This document shows, piece after piece, positions 16,987 to 26,372 of a stretch of DNA of 64,000 nt. The DNA is taken from assembly GCA_963704515.1 (NCBI GenBank), contig OY969913.1:992001-1056000 (forward strand), read 5' to 3'. The DNA comes from VRUE01 sp963704515. Lineage in GTDB: Bacteria > Actinomycetota > Thermoleophilia > Solirubrobacterales > 70-9. Made by a program: the position numbers and the translations under genes. Below the pieces are notes generated by a model. That model was not told the DNA's origin and did not search any database. It saw only the letters and a program-made list of their open reading frames with translations. The number at the start of each line of letters is the position of its first letter. Position 1 is the first letter of the stretch.

Positions 16987-17898
16987 ATGCTCTCACCGCT
17001 ACGCAACCGCTTCGGCATCCCGGGGGTCATCTCGGTGATCGCCCTCGTCTTCGCCATGCTCGGCGGCGCCTACGCCGCCTCGGGCGGCGGAGGCAGCCTG
17101 CTCGCCTCTAGCTCGGCCAAGCACAAGCGCCACCAAAGCAAGAAGAACGCCAAGGCCAAGCGCGGCCCGCGCGGCCCCAGGGGCGCGGCCGGTCCCGCCG
17201 GTCCCGCCGGTCCGATCGGTCCAGCCGGTCCAGCCGGCGCGGCCGGGGCCAAGGGCGATATGGGCGCAGAAGGTAAGCAGGGCAAGACCGGCAGCAACGG
17301 CAAGTCGGTAGCTACCACCGCCCTGGCCGCCGGCGAAGGCGGCTGCGAACAGGGCGGCACCAAACTCGAAGTCGAAGGCTCGGGCAGCTCCGAAGTCGTC
17401 TGCAACGGCTCGCCATGGACCGACGGCGGCACGTTGCCCGGGGGCGCGCAGGAGACGGGCACCTGGAGCTACTACCAAGCGCCGGTGGAATCTATCAGCG
17501 CGGTGAGTGTGCCGATCACGTTCTCCATCCCGCTCGCCTCCGAGGTCGAAGCCTTCTACTTCACTCGTGAAGAAATCGAAGTTTCAGAGGAAGCAGAAGA
17601 GGAATTGGGCCACGGCTGCAAATGGAACACAGAAGAATTCTCCAACCCGGACGCCAGGCCGGAAGCAACCACGCCGGGAACGCTGTGCGTGTTCGCCAAT
17701 GAAGAATCCTTCCTCGGGAACTTGCAGAGCCTCACCGTCCAGAATCCCACAGACCCGCTGGCTACCCTTGCGAGCAAGGACGTCGCGGGTCCGGCAGGCG
17801 GATACCTGCTGTTCCGGAAGAAGTCGACGGCGGAACCGAAGGCGCTCTCGGCCCGCGGCGTGTGGGCAGTCTCGGCCCCGGCCGCGCCGACTCCCTAA
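16987..17898 (+). CDS. Exported protein with short collagen-like segment
   Basis: A 303-residue protein. It has an N-terminal hydrophobic export segment (about 10-32), a basic Lys/His/Arg stretch (about 44-58), 16 Gly-X-Y triplets (about 59-106, mostly GPA and GPR), then a roughly 190-residue globular domain with several cysteines. The leader (VISVIALVFAMLGGAYAA) resembles repeated surface-protein families in Thermoleophilia genomes, as I recall them. It probably forms a trimeric surface protein. It has its own promoter and a structured leader and is followed by a strong hairpin. Confidence 0.85.
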   Translation: MLSPLRNRFGIPGVISVIALVFAMLGGAYAASGGGGSLLASSSAKHKRHQSKKNAKAKRGPRGPRGAAGPAGPAGPIGPAGPAGAAGAKGDMGAEGKQGKTGSNGKSVATTALAAGEGGCEQGGTKLEVEGSGSSEVVCNGSPWTDGGTLPGGAQETGTWSYYQAPVESISAVSVPITFSIPLASEVEAFYFTREEIEVSEEAEEELGHGCKWNTEEFSNPDARPEATTPGTLCVFANEESFLGNLQSLTVQNPTDPLATLASKDVAGPAGGYLLFRKKSTAEPKALSARGVWAVSAPAAPTP

Positions 17899-17910
17899 TC
17901 CCAGCTGGAT

Positions 17911-17941
17911 CGCCCCCGCCGGCCGCCCGCCGGCGGGGGCG
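17911..17941 (+). terminator. 13-bp GC hairpin terminator
   Basis: A perfect stem pairs CGCCCCCGCCGGC with GCCGGCGGGGGCG across a 5-nt loop, 12 nt after the collagen-like gene. There is no T tract. It separates this gene from the four-gene surface operon. Confidence 0.65.
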
Positions 17942-17991
17942 CCGCCGACCCACCCACCGAAGTAAGTCCGACGACGCATGGAGGAGCCCAG

Positions 17992-20900
17992 ATGAAGCAG
18001 GCAGGACGTAACCCCAAGCACCCCAGCCGCCTCGCGGCTCGCCTCGGCATCGCCGCCTCGGCGCTTCTCTGCCTTGGGCTTCTCGCCGCCTCCCCGGCCC
18101 TCGGCGCCTACGAACAGGTCGGCAACTTCGCGGGGACGCCGGGGGCGCTGAAACTTCAAAGCGGAACATCCGACGAAGTTCAAGCGCGTTGGCCCGAAGA
18201 AGTCCAGTTCGGCGGACTCGGCGGCATGGCGGTGAACTACACCGGCGCCGGCGGCGTGCCGGCGGGGACGGTCTACGGGGTCCGCAATTCCACGACCGGC
18301 GACAACCGCACCCTGATCTCCCGCTACAACGCCGACGGCAGCTTCAGCGAGCGCTGGAGCTTCGAAGGCAGCCCCGAACCGGACGAACGCTGCGGCCCCG
18401 AAGGCGACCCAGCCACCCCGACCTGCACGAGCCAGCCCGAAGGCGCCATGGGCTCTACCGACGTAGATGTCGACCAGACAACCGGCTATGTCTACGTCTA
18501 CAGCATCAACACGTGCACCTACACCACCGAAAAGTGCATCCACGTCTACACCCCCGACGGCAGCGAAGTGAAGGCCGCCTTCGGCGAATACTCGACCGAA
18601 GAAATCGCTGCAAGCCCGGGCAAGATCCACTTCGGCGGCTTCAGCGTGAACGGTGCGATCGCGGTCAACGGCTCCGGCGACGTGTACGCCTTCGACGCTG
18701 ACAGCAGTTACCACCACCGCCTGATGGTCTTCGAACCGCAGAGCCCGGGAGACTACGAACACTACGTGTACGCGGGGCAGGGTCACGACATCGACGCCGG
18801 CACCGGCGGCATCTTGCCTCAGCACCCCGCGGTCGACGCCGAAGGCAACCTCTACGTCGCCGAAATGGGAGGCGTTGGGCGCTTCGCAAAGTTCGACCCC
18901 TCCCAACCGGCGGCGCCGCCGCTCTGCGAATTCAGCTACCCGAAAAACGGGATCATCTCGCTTGCGGTGAACCCGCTGGGCGGGGAAGTCTTCTTCCAGT
19001 CCGAAAAGAACAAGGAAGCGATCCACGAGCTGGGCGCGGGCTGTGAGGAAAACGGAAAATTTACCGAAGTCAGCACGTTTGCCTACTCGCCGAGCCGCTC
19101 AGAAATCTCGGGCCTGGCCTTCGACCCGCTGCGCAGCTACTCGGCGGGCCGTCCGGCGGGGATCCTCTACGCCGGGGCGCCGGGCGAAGAAGGCGGCAAG
19201 GAAGAAGGATCCTACCCCGAAACGCTGGTCGAATCCGCCCTCGGCTACATCTTCGCCCGCCCGCCGGAAGTCCACCCCGTCGTCGAAGCGCAGTCGATCC
19301 TCCACGTGAGCGCGACCACCGCGACGCTCTCCGCGCAGATCAACCCCGAGGGCGCGGCGACCCGCTACGCCTTCCAGTACATCCCCGAATCGACCTACGA
19401 AGAAAACGAACCCACCGAACGCTTTGCCGGGGCGCTGGAATCCCCGCTCGGCGGCGCGGTCGTCGGGGAAGGGACCAAAGCGGTCGCTGTCTCGGCCGCG
19501 CTGGAAGGCCTCGCCCCCGATACCGCCTACCGGGTGCGCGCGGTGGCCACCAGCCACTGCTCGACCGCGGAACCCGAAAAGCTCTGCGAGGGCGCCGGCG
19601 CCGCGCTCGCCCTGCGCACCTTCTCCGTCCAGGCCCCCGGCCTGCCCGACCGCCGCGCCTACGAGCTGGTCTCCCCGGCTCAGAAGGAAGGCGGGCAGGT
19701 GTGGCCGGTCGAGGGCAACATCTTCACCTTCTGCCCTGGAGGGGAATGCAAGCCCGGTGCGCGCGAAAATCACTTCCCGCTGCAGAGCACGCCAAACGGC
19801 GACGCGGTCAGCTACGAGGGCAGCGCCTTCTCGTCTGAAGAGGGCACGCTCTCGGCCGATGAGTACCTCGCCCGTCGCGACCCCCAAAACGGCTGGCAGA
19901 GCGTCCTCCCGACACCGACCCTGCTGGCGAGCCGCCAAAAAGGCTTCGGCTACAAGGCCTTCGCCGCTGAGCTGAGCATCGGCGTCCTGCGCCAAACCGG
20001 CCCCACGCTCGCCAGCGGTGCCCCAACCGCCTACCAGGACCTCTACGCACAGAGCACGACGAGCCCCTTCGGGTTCACCCCGTTGCTACGCACCGGGCAG
20101 TCCTTCCATCGCTCCGCGAGCGAATTCGAAATCGAATACGCCGGCGCCTCGGCGGACCTCTCGCGGATCTTCTTCACAGCGAACGACGCGCTCACCGAGG
20201 AAACCGAAACGGCCCCCGCGGCCGTTGACGGCGGCAAGACCAAGAACAACCTCTATGAATGGCACAACGGCCAGGTCTCGCTGGTCAACGTGATGCCGGG
20301 CAACTCCGAAACCCAGCCCGGCGCCTCGCTCGGCGAAGCCGCCGCCTACCCGGTCTCCGACGACGGCTCACGGGTCTTCTTCTCAGACGAATCGGGCCAG
20401 GTCTACGTGCGGATCAACGGCCAGGAAACCAAGGAGATCGAAACCGAAGGAAGTCCCGATCCGGGCAAATTCGTGGTCGCCTCGACCGATGGCTCAGCGG
20501 TGCTCCTCGCCAACGGCCACCTGCACTACCTGGGCGACGAAGAACCGACCATCGACCTGACCGAAGGCAAGGGCGGCTTCCAAGGAGTTGTCGGAGAAAG
20601 CGAAGACCTCTCCCACATCTACTTCGTCGACACCGAAGCGCTTGCCGCCAACGAAGGCGCGGGGCTTGACTCCGGAGGCAACCCGCAGGTCGCCGAAGAA
20701 GGCAAGGACAACCTCTACGCCTGGACCCAGGGAGGGGGGACGCGCTTCGTCGCGCAGCTGGTGAGCGGTGACAACGCCGGGACGTTCAACCAGCTCGGCG
20801 CCTCGGACTGGAAGGGCGTCGGCGGCAATCGCTCGGCCGAGGCCAGCCCCCACGGGCGCTACTTGGCCTTCATGTCCGAAGCTCCGCTGACGGGGCACGA

Positions 20901-21654
20901 AAGCGTCGGCATCTGCAAGATCGTCTCCAGCGGCCCGCCGGCAGTCTGGGGCCAGGGCCCCTGCCAGGAGGCCTTCCTCTACGATTCGGCGACCGGCAGG
21001 CTCACCTGTCCCTCCTGCAACCGAAGTGGCGAGAACGCGCTGGGCGCCAGCGTTTTGCGGCGCAGCGCCGACGGGACCCGCCCGCGCTATCTCACCGACG
21101 AAGGGCGCCTCTTCTTCGACAGCCGCGACTCGCTGGTGCCCGCCGACACCAACGAAGGGGTCGAAGACGTCTATGAGTGGGAGCCCAGGGGAGTGGGAAG
21201 CTGTACATCGGAATCGGCCGAAGGCGGCTGTGTCTCGTTGATCTCGGCCGGCACCGGACTGGTGGACTCCAACTTCGCCGCCGCCGACCCCTCCGGCCGC
21301 GACGTCTTCTTCACCACCCGCGACCAGCTCACCCTCAAGGACAGAGACCAACTGATCGACCTCTACGACGCCCGCGTGGAAGGCGGTATCCCCGCCGAAA
21401 CCGAAACGGCGAGAGGCGAATGTGAGGGCGAAGCCTGCCAGGCGCCAGTCAGCGTGCCCGACCACCCGACCCCGGCCACATCCGCGCCGGCGGGCGAAGG
21501 CAACGTCGCGGCCTCGCACGCTCACAAGCACAAGAAGAAGCACAAGAAGGCAAAGAAGCGCCACGCCAAGCACAAGCACAAGCACCGCAAGGGGCGCCAC
21601 GGTAAGCGCCACGCAAACCGAGCCGCCAAGCGCCACCAGGGAGGTCGCAAGTGA
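17992..21654 (+). CDS. Large secreted beta-propeller protein with Lys/His tail
   Basis: A 1220-residue protein with a signal peptide to about residue 39 (ASPALGA). Residues 40-420 hold repeated strand units with Gly-Asp-x-Tyr-Ala/Val-type turns, resembling an NHL or six-bladed propeller. Residues 422-540 look like a fibronectin-III-like domain (VSATTATLSAQINPEG). Residues 541-1150 begin with LPDRRAYELVSPAQKEGGQV and hold a second propeller-like repeat. Residues about 1177-1220 are almost only Lys, His and Arg. It is first in a tight operon and overlaps the next gene by 4 bp (GTGA). It is probably surface-attached; the ligand is unknown. Confidence 0.85.
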   Translation: MKQAGRNPKHPSRLAARLGIAASALLCLGLLAASPALGAYEQVGNFAGTPGALKLQSGTSDEVQARWPEEVQFGGLGGMAVNYTGAGGVPAGTVYGVRNSTTGDNRTLISRYNADGSFSERWSFEGSPEPDERCGPEGDPATPTCTSQPEGAMGSTDVDVDQTTGYVYVYSINTCTYTTEKCIHVYTPDGSEVKAAFGEYSTEEIAASPGKIHFGGFSVNGAIAVNGSGDVYAFDADSSYHHRLMVFEPQSPGDYEHYVYAGQGHDIDAGTGGILPQHPAVDAEGNLYVAEMGGVGRFAKFDPSQPAAPPLCEFSYPKNGIISLAVNPLGGEVFFQSEKNKEAIHELGAGCEENGKFTEVSTFAYSPSRSEISGLAFDPLRSYSAGRPAGILYAGAPGEEGGKEEGSYPETLVESALGYIFARPPEVHPVVEAQSILHVSATTATLSAQINPEGAATRYAFQYIPESTYEENEPTERFAGALESPLGGAVVGEGTKAVAVSAALEGLAPDTAYRVRAVATSHCSTAEPEKLCEGAGAALALRTFSVQAPGLPDRRAYELVSPAQKEGGQVWPVEGNIFTFCPGGECKPGARENHFPLQSTPNGDAVSYEGSAFSSEEGTLSADEYLARRDPQNGWQSVLPTPTLLASRQKGFGYKAFAAELSIGVLRQTGPTLASGAPTAYQDLYAQSTTSPFGFTPLLRTGQSFHRSASEFEIEYAGASADLSRIFFTANDALTEETETAPAAVDGGKTKNNLYEWHNGQVSLVNVMPGNSETQPGASLGEAAAYPVSDDGSRVFFSDESGQVYVRINGQETKEIETEGSPDPGKFVVASTDGSAVLLANGHLHYLGDEEPTIDLTEGKGGFQGVVGESEDLSHIYFVDTEALAANEGAGLDSGGNPQVAEEGKDNLYAWTQGGGTRFVAQLVSGDNAGTFNQLGASDWKGVGGNRSAEASPHGRYLAFMSEAPLTGHESVGICKIVSSGPPAVWGQGPCQEAFLYDSATGRLTCPSCNRSGENALGASVLRRSADGTRPRYLTDEGRLFFDSRDSLVPADTNEGVEDVYEWEPRGVGSCTSESAEGGCVSLISAGTGLVDSNFAAADPSGRDVFFTTRDQLTLKDRDQLIDLYDARVEGGIPAETETARGECEGEACQAPVSVPDHPTPATSAPAGEGNVAASHAHKHKKKHKKAKKRHAKHKHKHRKGRHGKRHANRAAKRHQGGRK

Positions 21655-24455
21655 TCCGCCGCAAGCTCATCCCCACGCTCGCCCTGCTCTGCGCCCTGGC
21701 GGCGCCGGCGATGGCCCGCGCTGACTTCGGCTTCGTGCCCGACAGCGTCTCGGTCACGGCCAAGAACGCCGACGGCACGGTTGACAGCCAGGCGGGGTCG
21801 CACCCGGCAAAGTTCGTCGTGCACTTCGAGTTGAAGACCGATGCGAGCGGTCACACTGAAGGCGGGCAGATGCGAAACACCGTGCTCGACCTGCCGCCGG
21901 GCTTCTTCGGCAACCCCGGCGCGGTGCCCACCTGCCCACGGGCGAAGTTCGAAGGATTCTCGCCGGATTGCCCGCCCGACACCCAGGTCGGCACCGTTCA
22001 CCTCGTGAGCCCCTTCGTCGGCGAACTTCGCCTCGCCCTCTTTAACATCGCCCCGCCGCCGGGCGCGGCAACCGAGCTCGCTGTATCGGGCAATGGCTTC
22101 GTCTCCGAACAGTTTGCCGGGGTTGACACCGAAGCGGGCTACGGCCTGCATTTCGCCGCGGTTAACACGCCGCTGGAGATCACCGAAATCAACGAGACGA
22201 TCTGGGGCTTCCCGGCCGCCGAATACAACGACGCCGAACGCGGCCAAGCGGCGGCCGAAGGACAAGGCCCTCCGGTGGATTCCACCGCCCCCGAAAACGC
22301 TTACCTGACCATGCCCGCTTCCTGTGAGGAAGCGCCGAAGACCAAGGTCTCGGTCTCCTCGGTGCTTGACCCGACCCACTACGTCAGCGAAACCGTCCAA
22401 GCGCTCAACTCCGCCGGGCACTCCCAGCCGATGAGCGGCTGCGACGCCGTTCCCTTCGGACCGGAAATCAGCTCCCAGCCCTCCTCGAAGCTGGCCTCCA
22501 ACCCCTCGGGCCTCGACTTCAACTTGAAGCTGCCCAACCAGGGGCTGACCAACCCCCTGGGTATCGCCGAAACCGAGCCGCAAAAGGTGGTCGTCTCGCT
22601 GCCCGAAGGAGTCTCGATCAACCCCTCCTTCGCCGAAGGCATCGGCACCTGCTCAGAGGCCCAGTACAAGGCCGAACAGATCGGCTCCAAAGCCGGGGAA
22701 AACTGCCCCGAAGCCTCGAAGATCGGCTCGCTGATCGTCCACACCCCGCTGCTGGAAGAACCGATCGAAGGCGCCCTGTATTTGGCCGCCCCGTATTCGA
22801 ACCGCTTCGGCACCCTCGGCGCGATCTACATGGTCGGCCGAGCCCCCGAACGCGGCTTCTTGCTCAAGCAGGCGGGCAAGATCGAATTCGACCAGCAAAC
22901 CGGGCAGATCAAGACCACCTTCGAAGACCTGCCGCCGCTCTCCTTCACCGAATTCAAGCTGCACTTCCGCGAAGGCGCGAGAGCGCCGCTGTCGACGCCG
23001 CAGGCCTGCGGGGAATACAAGACGGTGGCCCAGCTGACGCCCTTCTCCTCGGGCTCCCCGGTGCAAAGGACCGCCTCCTTTCAGATCACCCACGGGGCAA
23101 CCGGCGGCGCCTGCCCCGGCGGCGGCCTACCGCCCTTCAAGCCGGGCCTGCTGGCGGGCTCGATCAACGCCGGCGCCGGCAAGTTCTCCCCCTTCTACGT
23201 CGATCTGACCAGATCAGACGAAGAACAGGAGATCACCCACTTCTCGATCAAGCTGCCCCCGGGAGTCGCCGCCAAGCTGGCCGGGGTGCCCTTCTGCTCT
23301 GAGGCCGCCATCGCCCAGGCCAAGTCGCGCGAACGGGTCGCCGGCGCCGGAGGTCAGGAGCTTGCCAACCCATCCTGCCCCGGGGCCTCTCAGATCGGCC
23401 GCACCGAGGTCGGGGTAGGCGTCGGCACCGTGCTCACCTACGTCGGCGGCAAGGTCTACCTGGCAGGCCCCTACAACGGCTCGGCGCTCAGCGTGGTGGC
23501 GGTCGTCCCCGCCGTGGTCGGCCCCTTCGACCTGGGCACCGTGGTCGTCCGCGAGGCCCTGAAGGTCGACCCCGAAACCGGCGAAGTCTTCGTCGACGCC
23601 ACCGGCTCGGACCCGCTCCCCCACATCGTCGCGGGCATCCCGGTGCACGCCCGCGACATCGGCGTGCACGTCGATCGCTCCGAATTCGCGATCAACCCCT
23701 CCGGGTGCAAGCTGACCTCGACCGCCTCCACGGTGCTCGGCTCGGGCCTTGACTTCGCCTCCGAAGCAGACGATCGCCCGATCACCGTGACCAGCCCCTT
23801 CCAGGCGGTCAACTGCGCCAGGCTGCCCTTCAAGCCAAAGCTCTCCCTGAAGCTCAAGGGCTCGACCAAGCGCGGCGGCAACCCAGCCCTTCACGCCGTG
23901 CTTCGCATGCACGGGATCGGCGAAGCCGGCATCCAGCGCGCCCAGGTCACCCTGCCCCACTCGGAGTTCATCGACAACGCCCACTTCAAGACGATCTGCA
24001 CCCGGGTGCAGTTCAAGGCGGGCAACGTCCCGGGCGAAAAGTGCCCCCCCGGCTCGATCTACGGCAAAGCCAAGGCCTACACCCCGATCCTCTCAGAACC
24101 CCTGAGCGGCCCGGTCTACCTGCGCTCCTCAGAACACGAACTCCCCGACGTGGTCGCCTCGCTTCACTCCGGGGAGATCGACGTGGTGCTCGACGGCCGC
24201 GTGGACTCGGTCAAGGGCAAGCTGAGGACCACCTTCGAAACGATCCCCGACGCCCCGGTGTCGGCGGCGGTCTTCGACTTCTCAGGCGCCAAGAAGGGGC
24301 TCTTCGAAAACAGCACGAACCTCTGCGCCGCAAAGCACCGCGCGATCGCCGCCTTCACCGGGCACAACGGCAAGACCCACAACTTCAACCCCGTGGTCAA
24401 GCCGACCGGTTGCCGCAAGGCCCACCACAAGAAGCACAAGGCCCACAAGCGGTGA
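21651..24455 (+). CDS. Secreted protein with four repeated Cys-containing modules
   Basis: A 934-residue protein with a signal peptide (to about 24). I see four copies of a module with the pattern Leu-Pro-x-Gly, then a Cys, 12-35 residues, then Cys-Pro, an Ile/Val-Gly or Tyr-Gly, and G-x-Val/Leu-Tyr-Leu. The first cysteines are near residues 94, 332, 548 and 782, so each module probably has one disulfide. The C-terminus is His/Lys-rich (KAHHKKHKAHKR). The GTG start overlaps the previous stop and the TGA overlaps the next start, so translation is coupled. The family is not recognised. Confidence 0.82.
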   Translation: MIRRKLIPTLALLCALAAPAMARADFGFVPDSVSVTAKNADGTVDSQAGSHPAKFVVHFELKTDASGHTEGGQMRNTVLDLPPGFFGNPGAVPTCPRAKFEGFSPDCPPDTQVGTVHLVSPFVGELRLALFNIAPPPGAATELAVSGNGFVSEQFAGVDTEAGYGLHFAAVNTPLEITEINETIWGFPAAEYNDAERGQAAAEGQGPPVDSTAPENAYLTMPASCEEAPKTKVSVSSVLDPTHYVSETVQALNSAGHSQPMSGCDAVPFGPEISSQPSSKLASNPSGLDFNLKLPNQGLTNPLGIAETEPQKVVVSLPEGVSINPSFAEGIGTCSEAQYKAEQIGSKAGENCPEASKIGSLIVHTPLLEEPIEGALYLAAPYSNRFGTLGAIYMVGRAPERGFLLKQAGKIEFDQQTGQIKTTFEDLPPLSFTEFKLHFREGARAPLSTPQACGEYKTVAQLTPFSSGSPVQRTASFQITHGATGGACPGGGLPPFKPGLLAGSINAGAGKFSPFYVDLTRSDEEQEITHFSIKLPPGVAAKLAGVPFCSEAAIAQAKSRERVAGAGGQELANPSCPGASQIGRTEVGVGVGTVLTYVGGKVYLAGPYNGSALSVVAVVPAVVGPFDLGTVVVREALKVDPETGEVFVDATGSDPLPHIVAGIPVHARDIGVHVDRSEFAINPSGCKLTSTASTVLGSGLDFASEADDRPITVTSPFQAVNCARLPFKPKLSLKLKGSTKRGGNPALHAVLRMHGIGEAGIQRAQVTLPHSEFIDNAHFKTICTRVQFKAGNVPGEKCPPGSIYGKAKAYTPILSEPLSGPVYLRSSEHELPDVVASLHSGEIDVVLDGRVDSVKGKLRTTFETIPDAPVSAAVFDFSGAKKGLFENSTNLCAAKHRAIAAFTGHNGKTHNFNPVVKPTGCRKAHHKKHKAHKR

Positions 24456-25234
24456 GCCGCCGGGCGGGGGCCCTGGCAATGGCAGGGGCGCTCCTCCTCA
24501 CCATGGGAGGAGTCGCCCTCGCGGTGACCGTGCGGTCCGAAGGCCTGCAGATCAGCGCCCTGGCCCAGGTAAAGCCCTACAAGCTCCCCAGGTCAAAGCC
24601 CGCCCCGATCGCGGTCTTTATCGCCGGGCACCTGCAAAGCGCCAAGGGCGGCATCCCCCCACAGCTGCGGGAGCTGACGATCGAGGTAAACCGCCACGGC
24701 CTGCTGCAATCCAGGGGCCTGCCCACCTGCCCGGTATCGCGCATCCAGCCCGCCACCACCTCAAGGGCGCTATCTGCCTGCGGGGAAGCGCTGATCGGCT
24801 CCGGGCAGTTCTGGGCAAACATCGTCCTCCCAGACCAGGGCGCCTACCGCACCCAGGGACGGCTCTCGATCTTCAACGGAAAGAGCAAGGGAAGACCCGC
24901 CGTCTTGGCCCAGATCTTCACCTCCCATCCCTTCAACTCCTCATTCGTGATCCCCTTCTCGATAAGGCACGTCTCCAAGGGCCCCTACGGCACAGAGCTC
25001 CACGCCTCCCTGCCCCAGGCCCTGGGCGAATGGGGCTACCTGGACCGCATCAAGCTCACCCTGCGAAGGAAATACACCTACAAGGGAAAGCAGCTCTCCT
25101 ACTTCAACGCCGCCTGCCCGGCCCCGGGCAACGCCAAGCGCACCTCCTTCCCGCTCGCCTACGCCAGCTTTGCCTTCGCCGGGCAAAAGGCGGTCGGCAT
25201 CGCCGTCAACAAGTCATGCGGCGTCAAGGAATAG
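24452..25234 (+). CDS. Secreted single-module relative of the preceding protein
   Basis: GTG 24452 overlaps the previous TGA by 4 bp and gives a 260-residue protein with a signal peptide (GALAMAGALLLTMGGVALA). The frame is open upstream inside the previous gene, but coupling and the signal peptide mark this start. It contains one copy of the neighbour's signature (LPTCPVSR, then ACGEALIGSG), so the two probably share a fold. Two further cysteines lie near the C-terminus. The function is unknown. Confidence 0.8.
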   Translation: MSRRAGALAMAGALLLTMGGVALAVTVRSEGLQISALAQVKPYKLPRSKPAPIAVFIAGHLQSAKGGIPPQLRELTIEVNRHGLLQSRGLPTCPVSRIQPATTSRALSACGEALIGSGQFWANIVLPDQGAYRTQGRLSIFNGKSKGRPAVLAQIFTSHPFNSSFVIPFSIRHVSKGPYGTELHASLPQALGEWGYLDRIKLTLRRKYTYKGKQLSYFNAACPAPGNAKRTSFPLAYASFAFAGQKAVGIAVNKSCGVKE

Positions 25235-25252
25235 ATGAGAGGAGAGCAGAAG

Positions 25253-26326
25253 ATGAGCAAGACGACCATTGCAAGCGCCCTGGCGGGGCTGCTTGTTTGC
25301 CTGGTCCTCGCCCCGAGCGCCCAGGCCAAATACGACCCCCTGGGCTCGGGCTCCCTGAAGCTCTCCCTCGACAAGCGCTTCGCCCGCTTCCTGCACGATG
25401 ACCAAGTCAAGCTGACGGGCTCCGAAGGAGCGACCCGCAAGGCAGGGGCGATCCTGCTTGGAATCGACGCCGGCCACATGGACCCCACGCTGGGCAAGGG
25501 CCAGGCAAACGCGGCGGGCACGCTCGTCTTCTCCAACCAGCGAAAGAAGGTCCCCCTGCGAGAGATCAGGGTCAAGGCGAAGCCCACCCCGCTGATCGCC
25601 AAGGTGGGGGGCTCCCAGCTGAAGGTGGCCGCCGCCAAGAAGACATCGGCGGGCAGGGCGGGCTTCGGCACCAAGTTCATCGCCACCAAGCTGACCCTGA
25701 CCGCCAAGCTCGCCACCCGCCTCAACAAGAAGCTTCGCCCCAAGCTCCCCTTCTACGCCCACCAGCCCCTCGGCAAGCTCGTCCTGAACGCCCAGCCCCA
25801 ACTGGAGACGATCGAAGAAGGCGGCAGGGCGACCCTTGTCTTCGACTCCGGCTTCGCGGCGAAGCTCGCCTCCCGCTTCGTCGCGCTCAACCCGATCCAT
25901 CCCGCCGAACACCTGGGCACCACCTTCACCATGCCGATCGCGATCGGCGGGCAGCTGGCCCCCGACGGATCGGAAGGCACGCTCAGGACAGGCGGGACGA
26001 TCGAAGCCCTGCAGCTGGGCGGCGGGCAGGTCTTCTGGCAGGAGCTGTGGCTCGAAGTGGGCGCCGGGCAAGCAAGCGCCGAAGTCGACCTCGAGCCGAC
26101 CCCCGCCTTTCCCGGAAAGCTCGGCAGGGTCGGGGTCTTCACCGCATCGCCTGGAGTCGTCTCCTCCGACCCCAAGGCGCGGACGATCTCCGACTCGGGG
26201 ATCGGACTGGGGCTTCAGGGCTCAACCGCCGATGCGCTGAACGCGGCCTTCGCGCAGAACGAAGCGCCGGTGTTCGAGGCGGGGGAAGCGGTGGGGACGC
26301 TCTCGTTTACGGCGCAGGGGCAGTAG
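25253..26326 (+). CDS. Secreted protein with duplicated beta-rich halves
   Basis: A 357-residue protein from ATG 25253 behind GAGGAGAG, with a signal peptide (KTTIASALAGLLVCLVLAP, then AQA). Two halves (about 25-175 and 185-340) share a plan: a helix-containing start, Gly-rich strands, and GTLxF/GTIEAL turns. The layout loosely recalls HtaA-type haem-binding domains, but I cannot see the defining residues, so this stays open. It is the last gene of the four-gene surface operon, 18 nt after the previous stop. Confidence 0.75.
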   Translation: MSKTTIASALAGLLVCLVLAPSAQAKYDPLGSGSLKLSLDKRFARFLHDDQVKLTGSEGATRKAGAILLGIDAGHMDPTLGKGQANAAGTLVFSNQRKKVPLREIRVKAKPTPLIAKVGGSQLKVAAAKKTSAGRAGFGTKFIATKLTLTAKLATRLNKKLRPKLPFYAHQPLGKLVLNAQPQLETIEEGGRATLVFDSGFAAKLASRFVALNPIHPAEHLGTTFTMPIAIGGQLAPDGSEGTLRTGGTIEALQLGGGQVFWQELWLEVGAGQASAEVDLEPTPAFPGKLGRVGVFTASPGVVSSDPKARTISDSGIGLGLQGSTADALNAAFAQNEAPVFEAGEAVGTLSFTAQGQ

Positions 26327-26357
26327 GGGGTTGCGTATGTGTCGTCATTTTTCGCGG

Positions 26358-26363
26358 TAAAGT
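26358..26363 (+). promoter_or_regulatory. -10 box of a predicted leaderless promoter (ATPase)
   Basis: TAAAGT followed by 9 nt and ATG 26373. Flanking CGTCA and TGACG half-sites form an imperfect operator-like repeat. Confidence 0.45.
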
Positions 26364-26372
26364 GACGGCGAC

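Noticed and set aside
25253..26326. HtaA haem-binding protein
   Set aside because: Only the general layout is similar; I cannot identify the conserved haem-ligand residues, so the name is not used.
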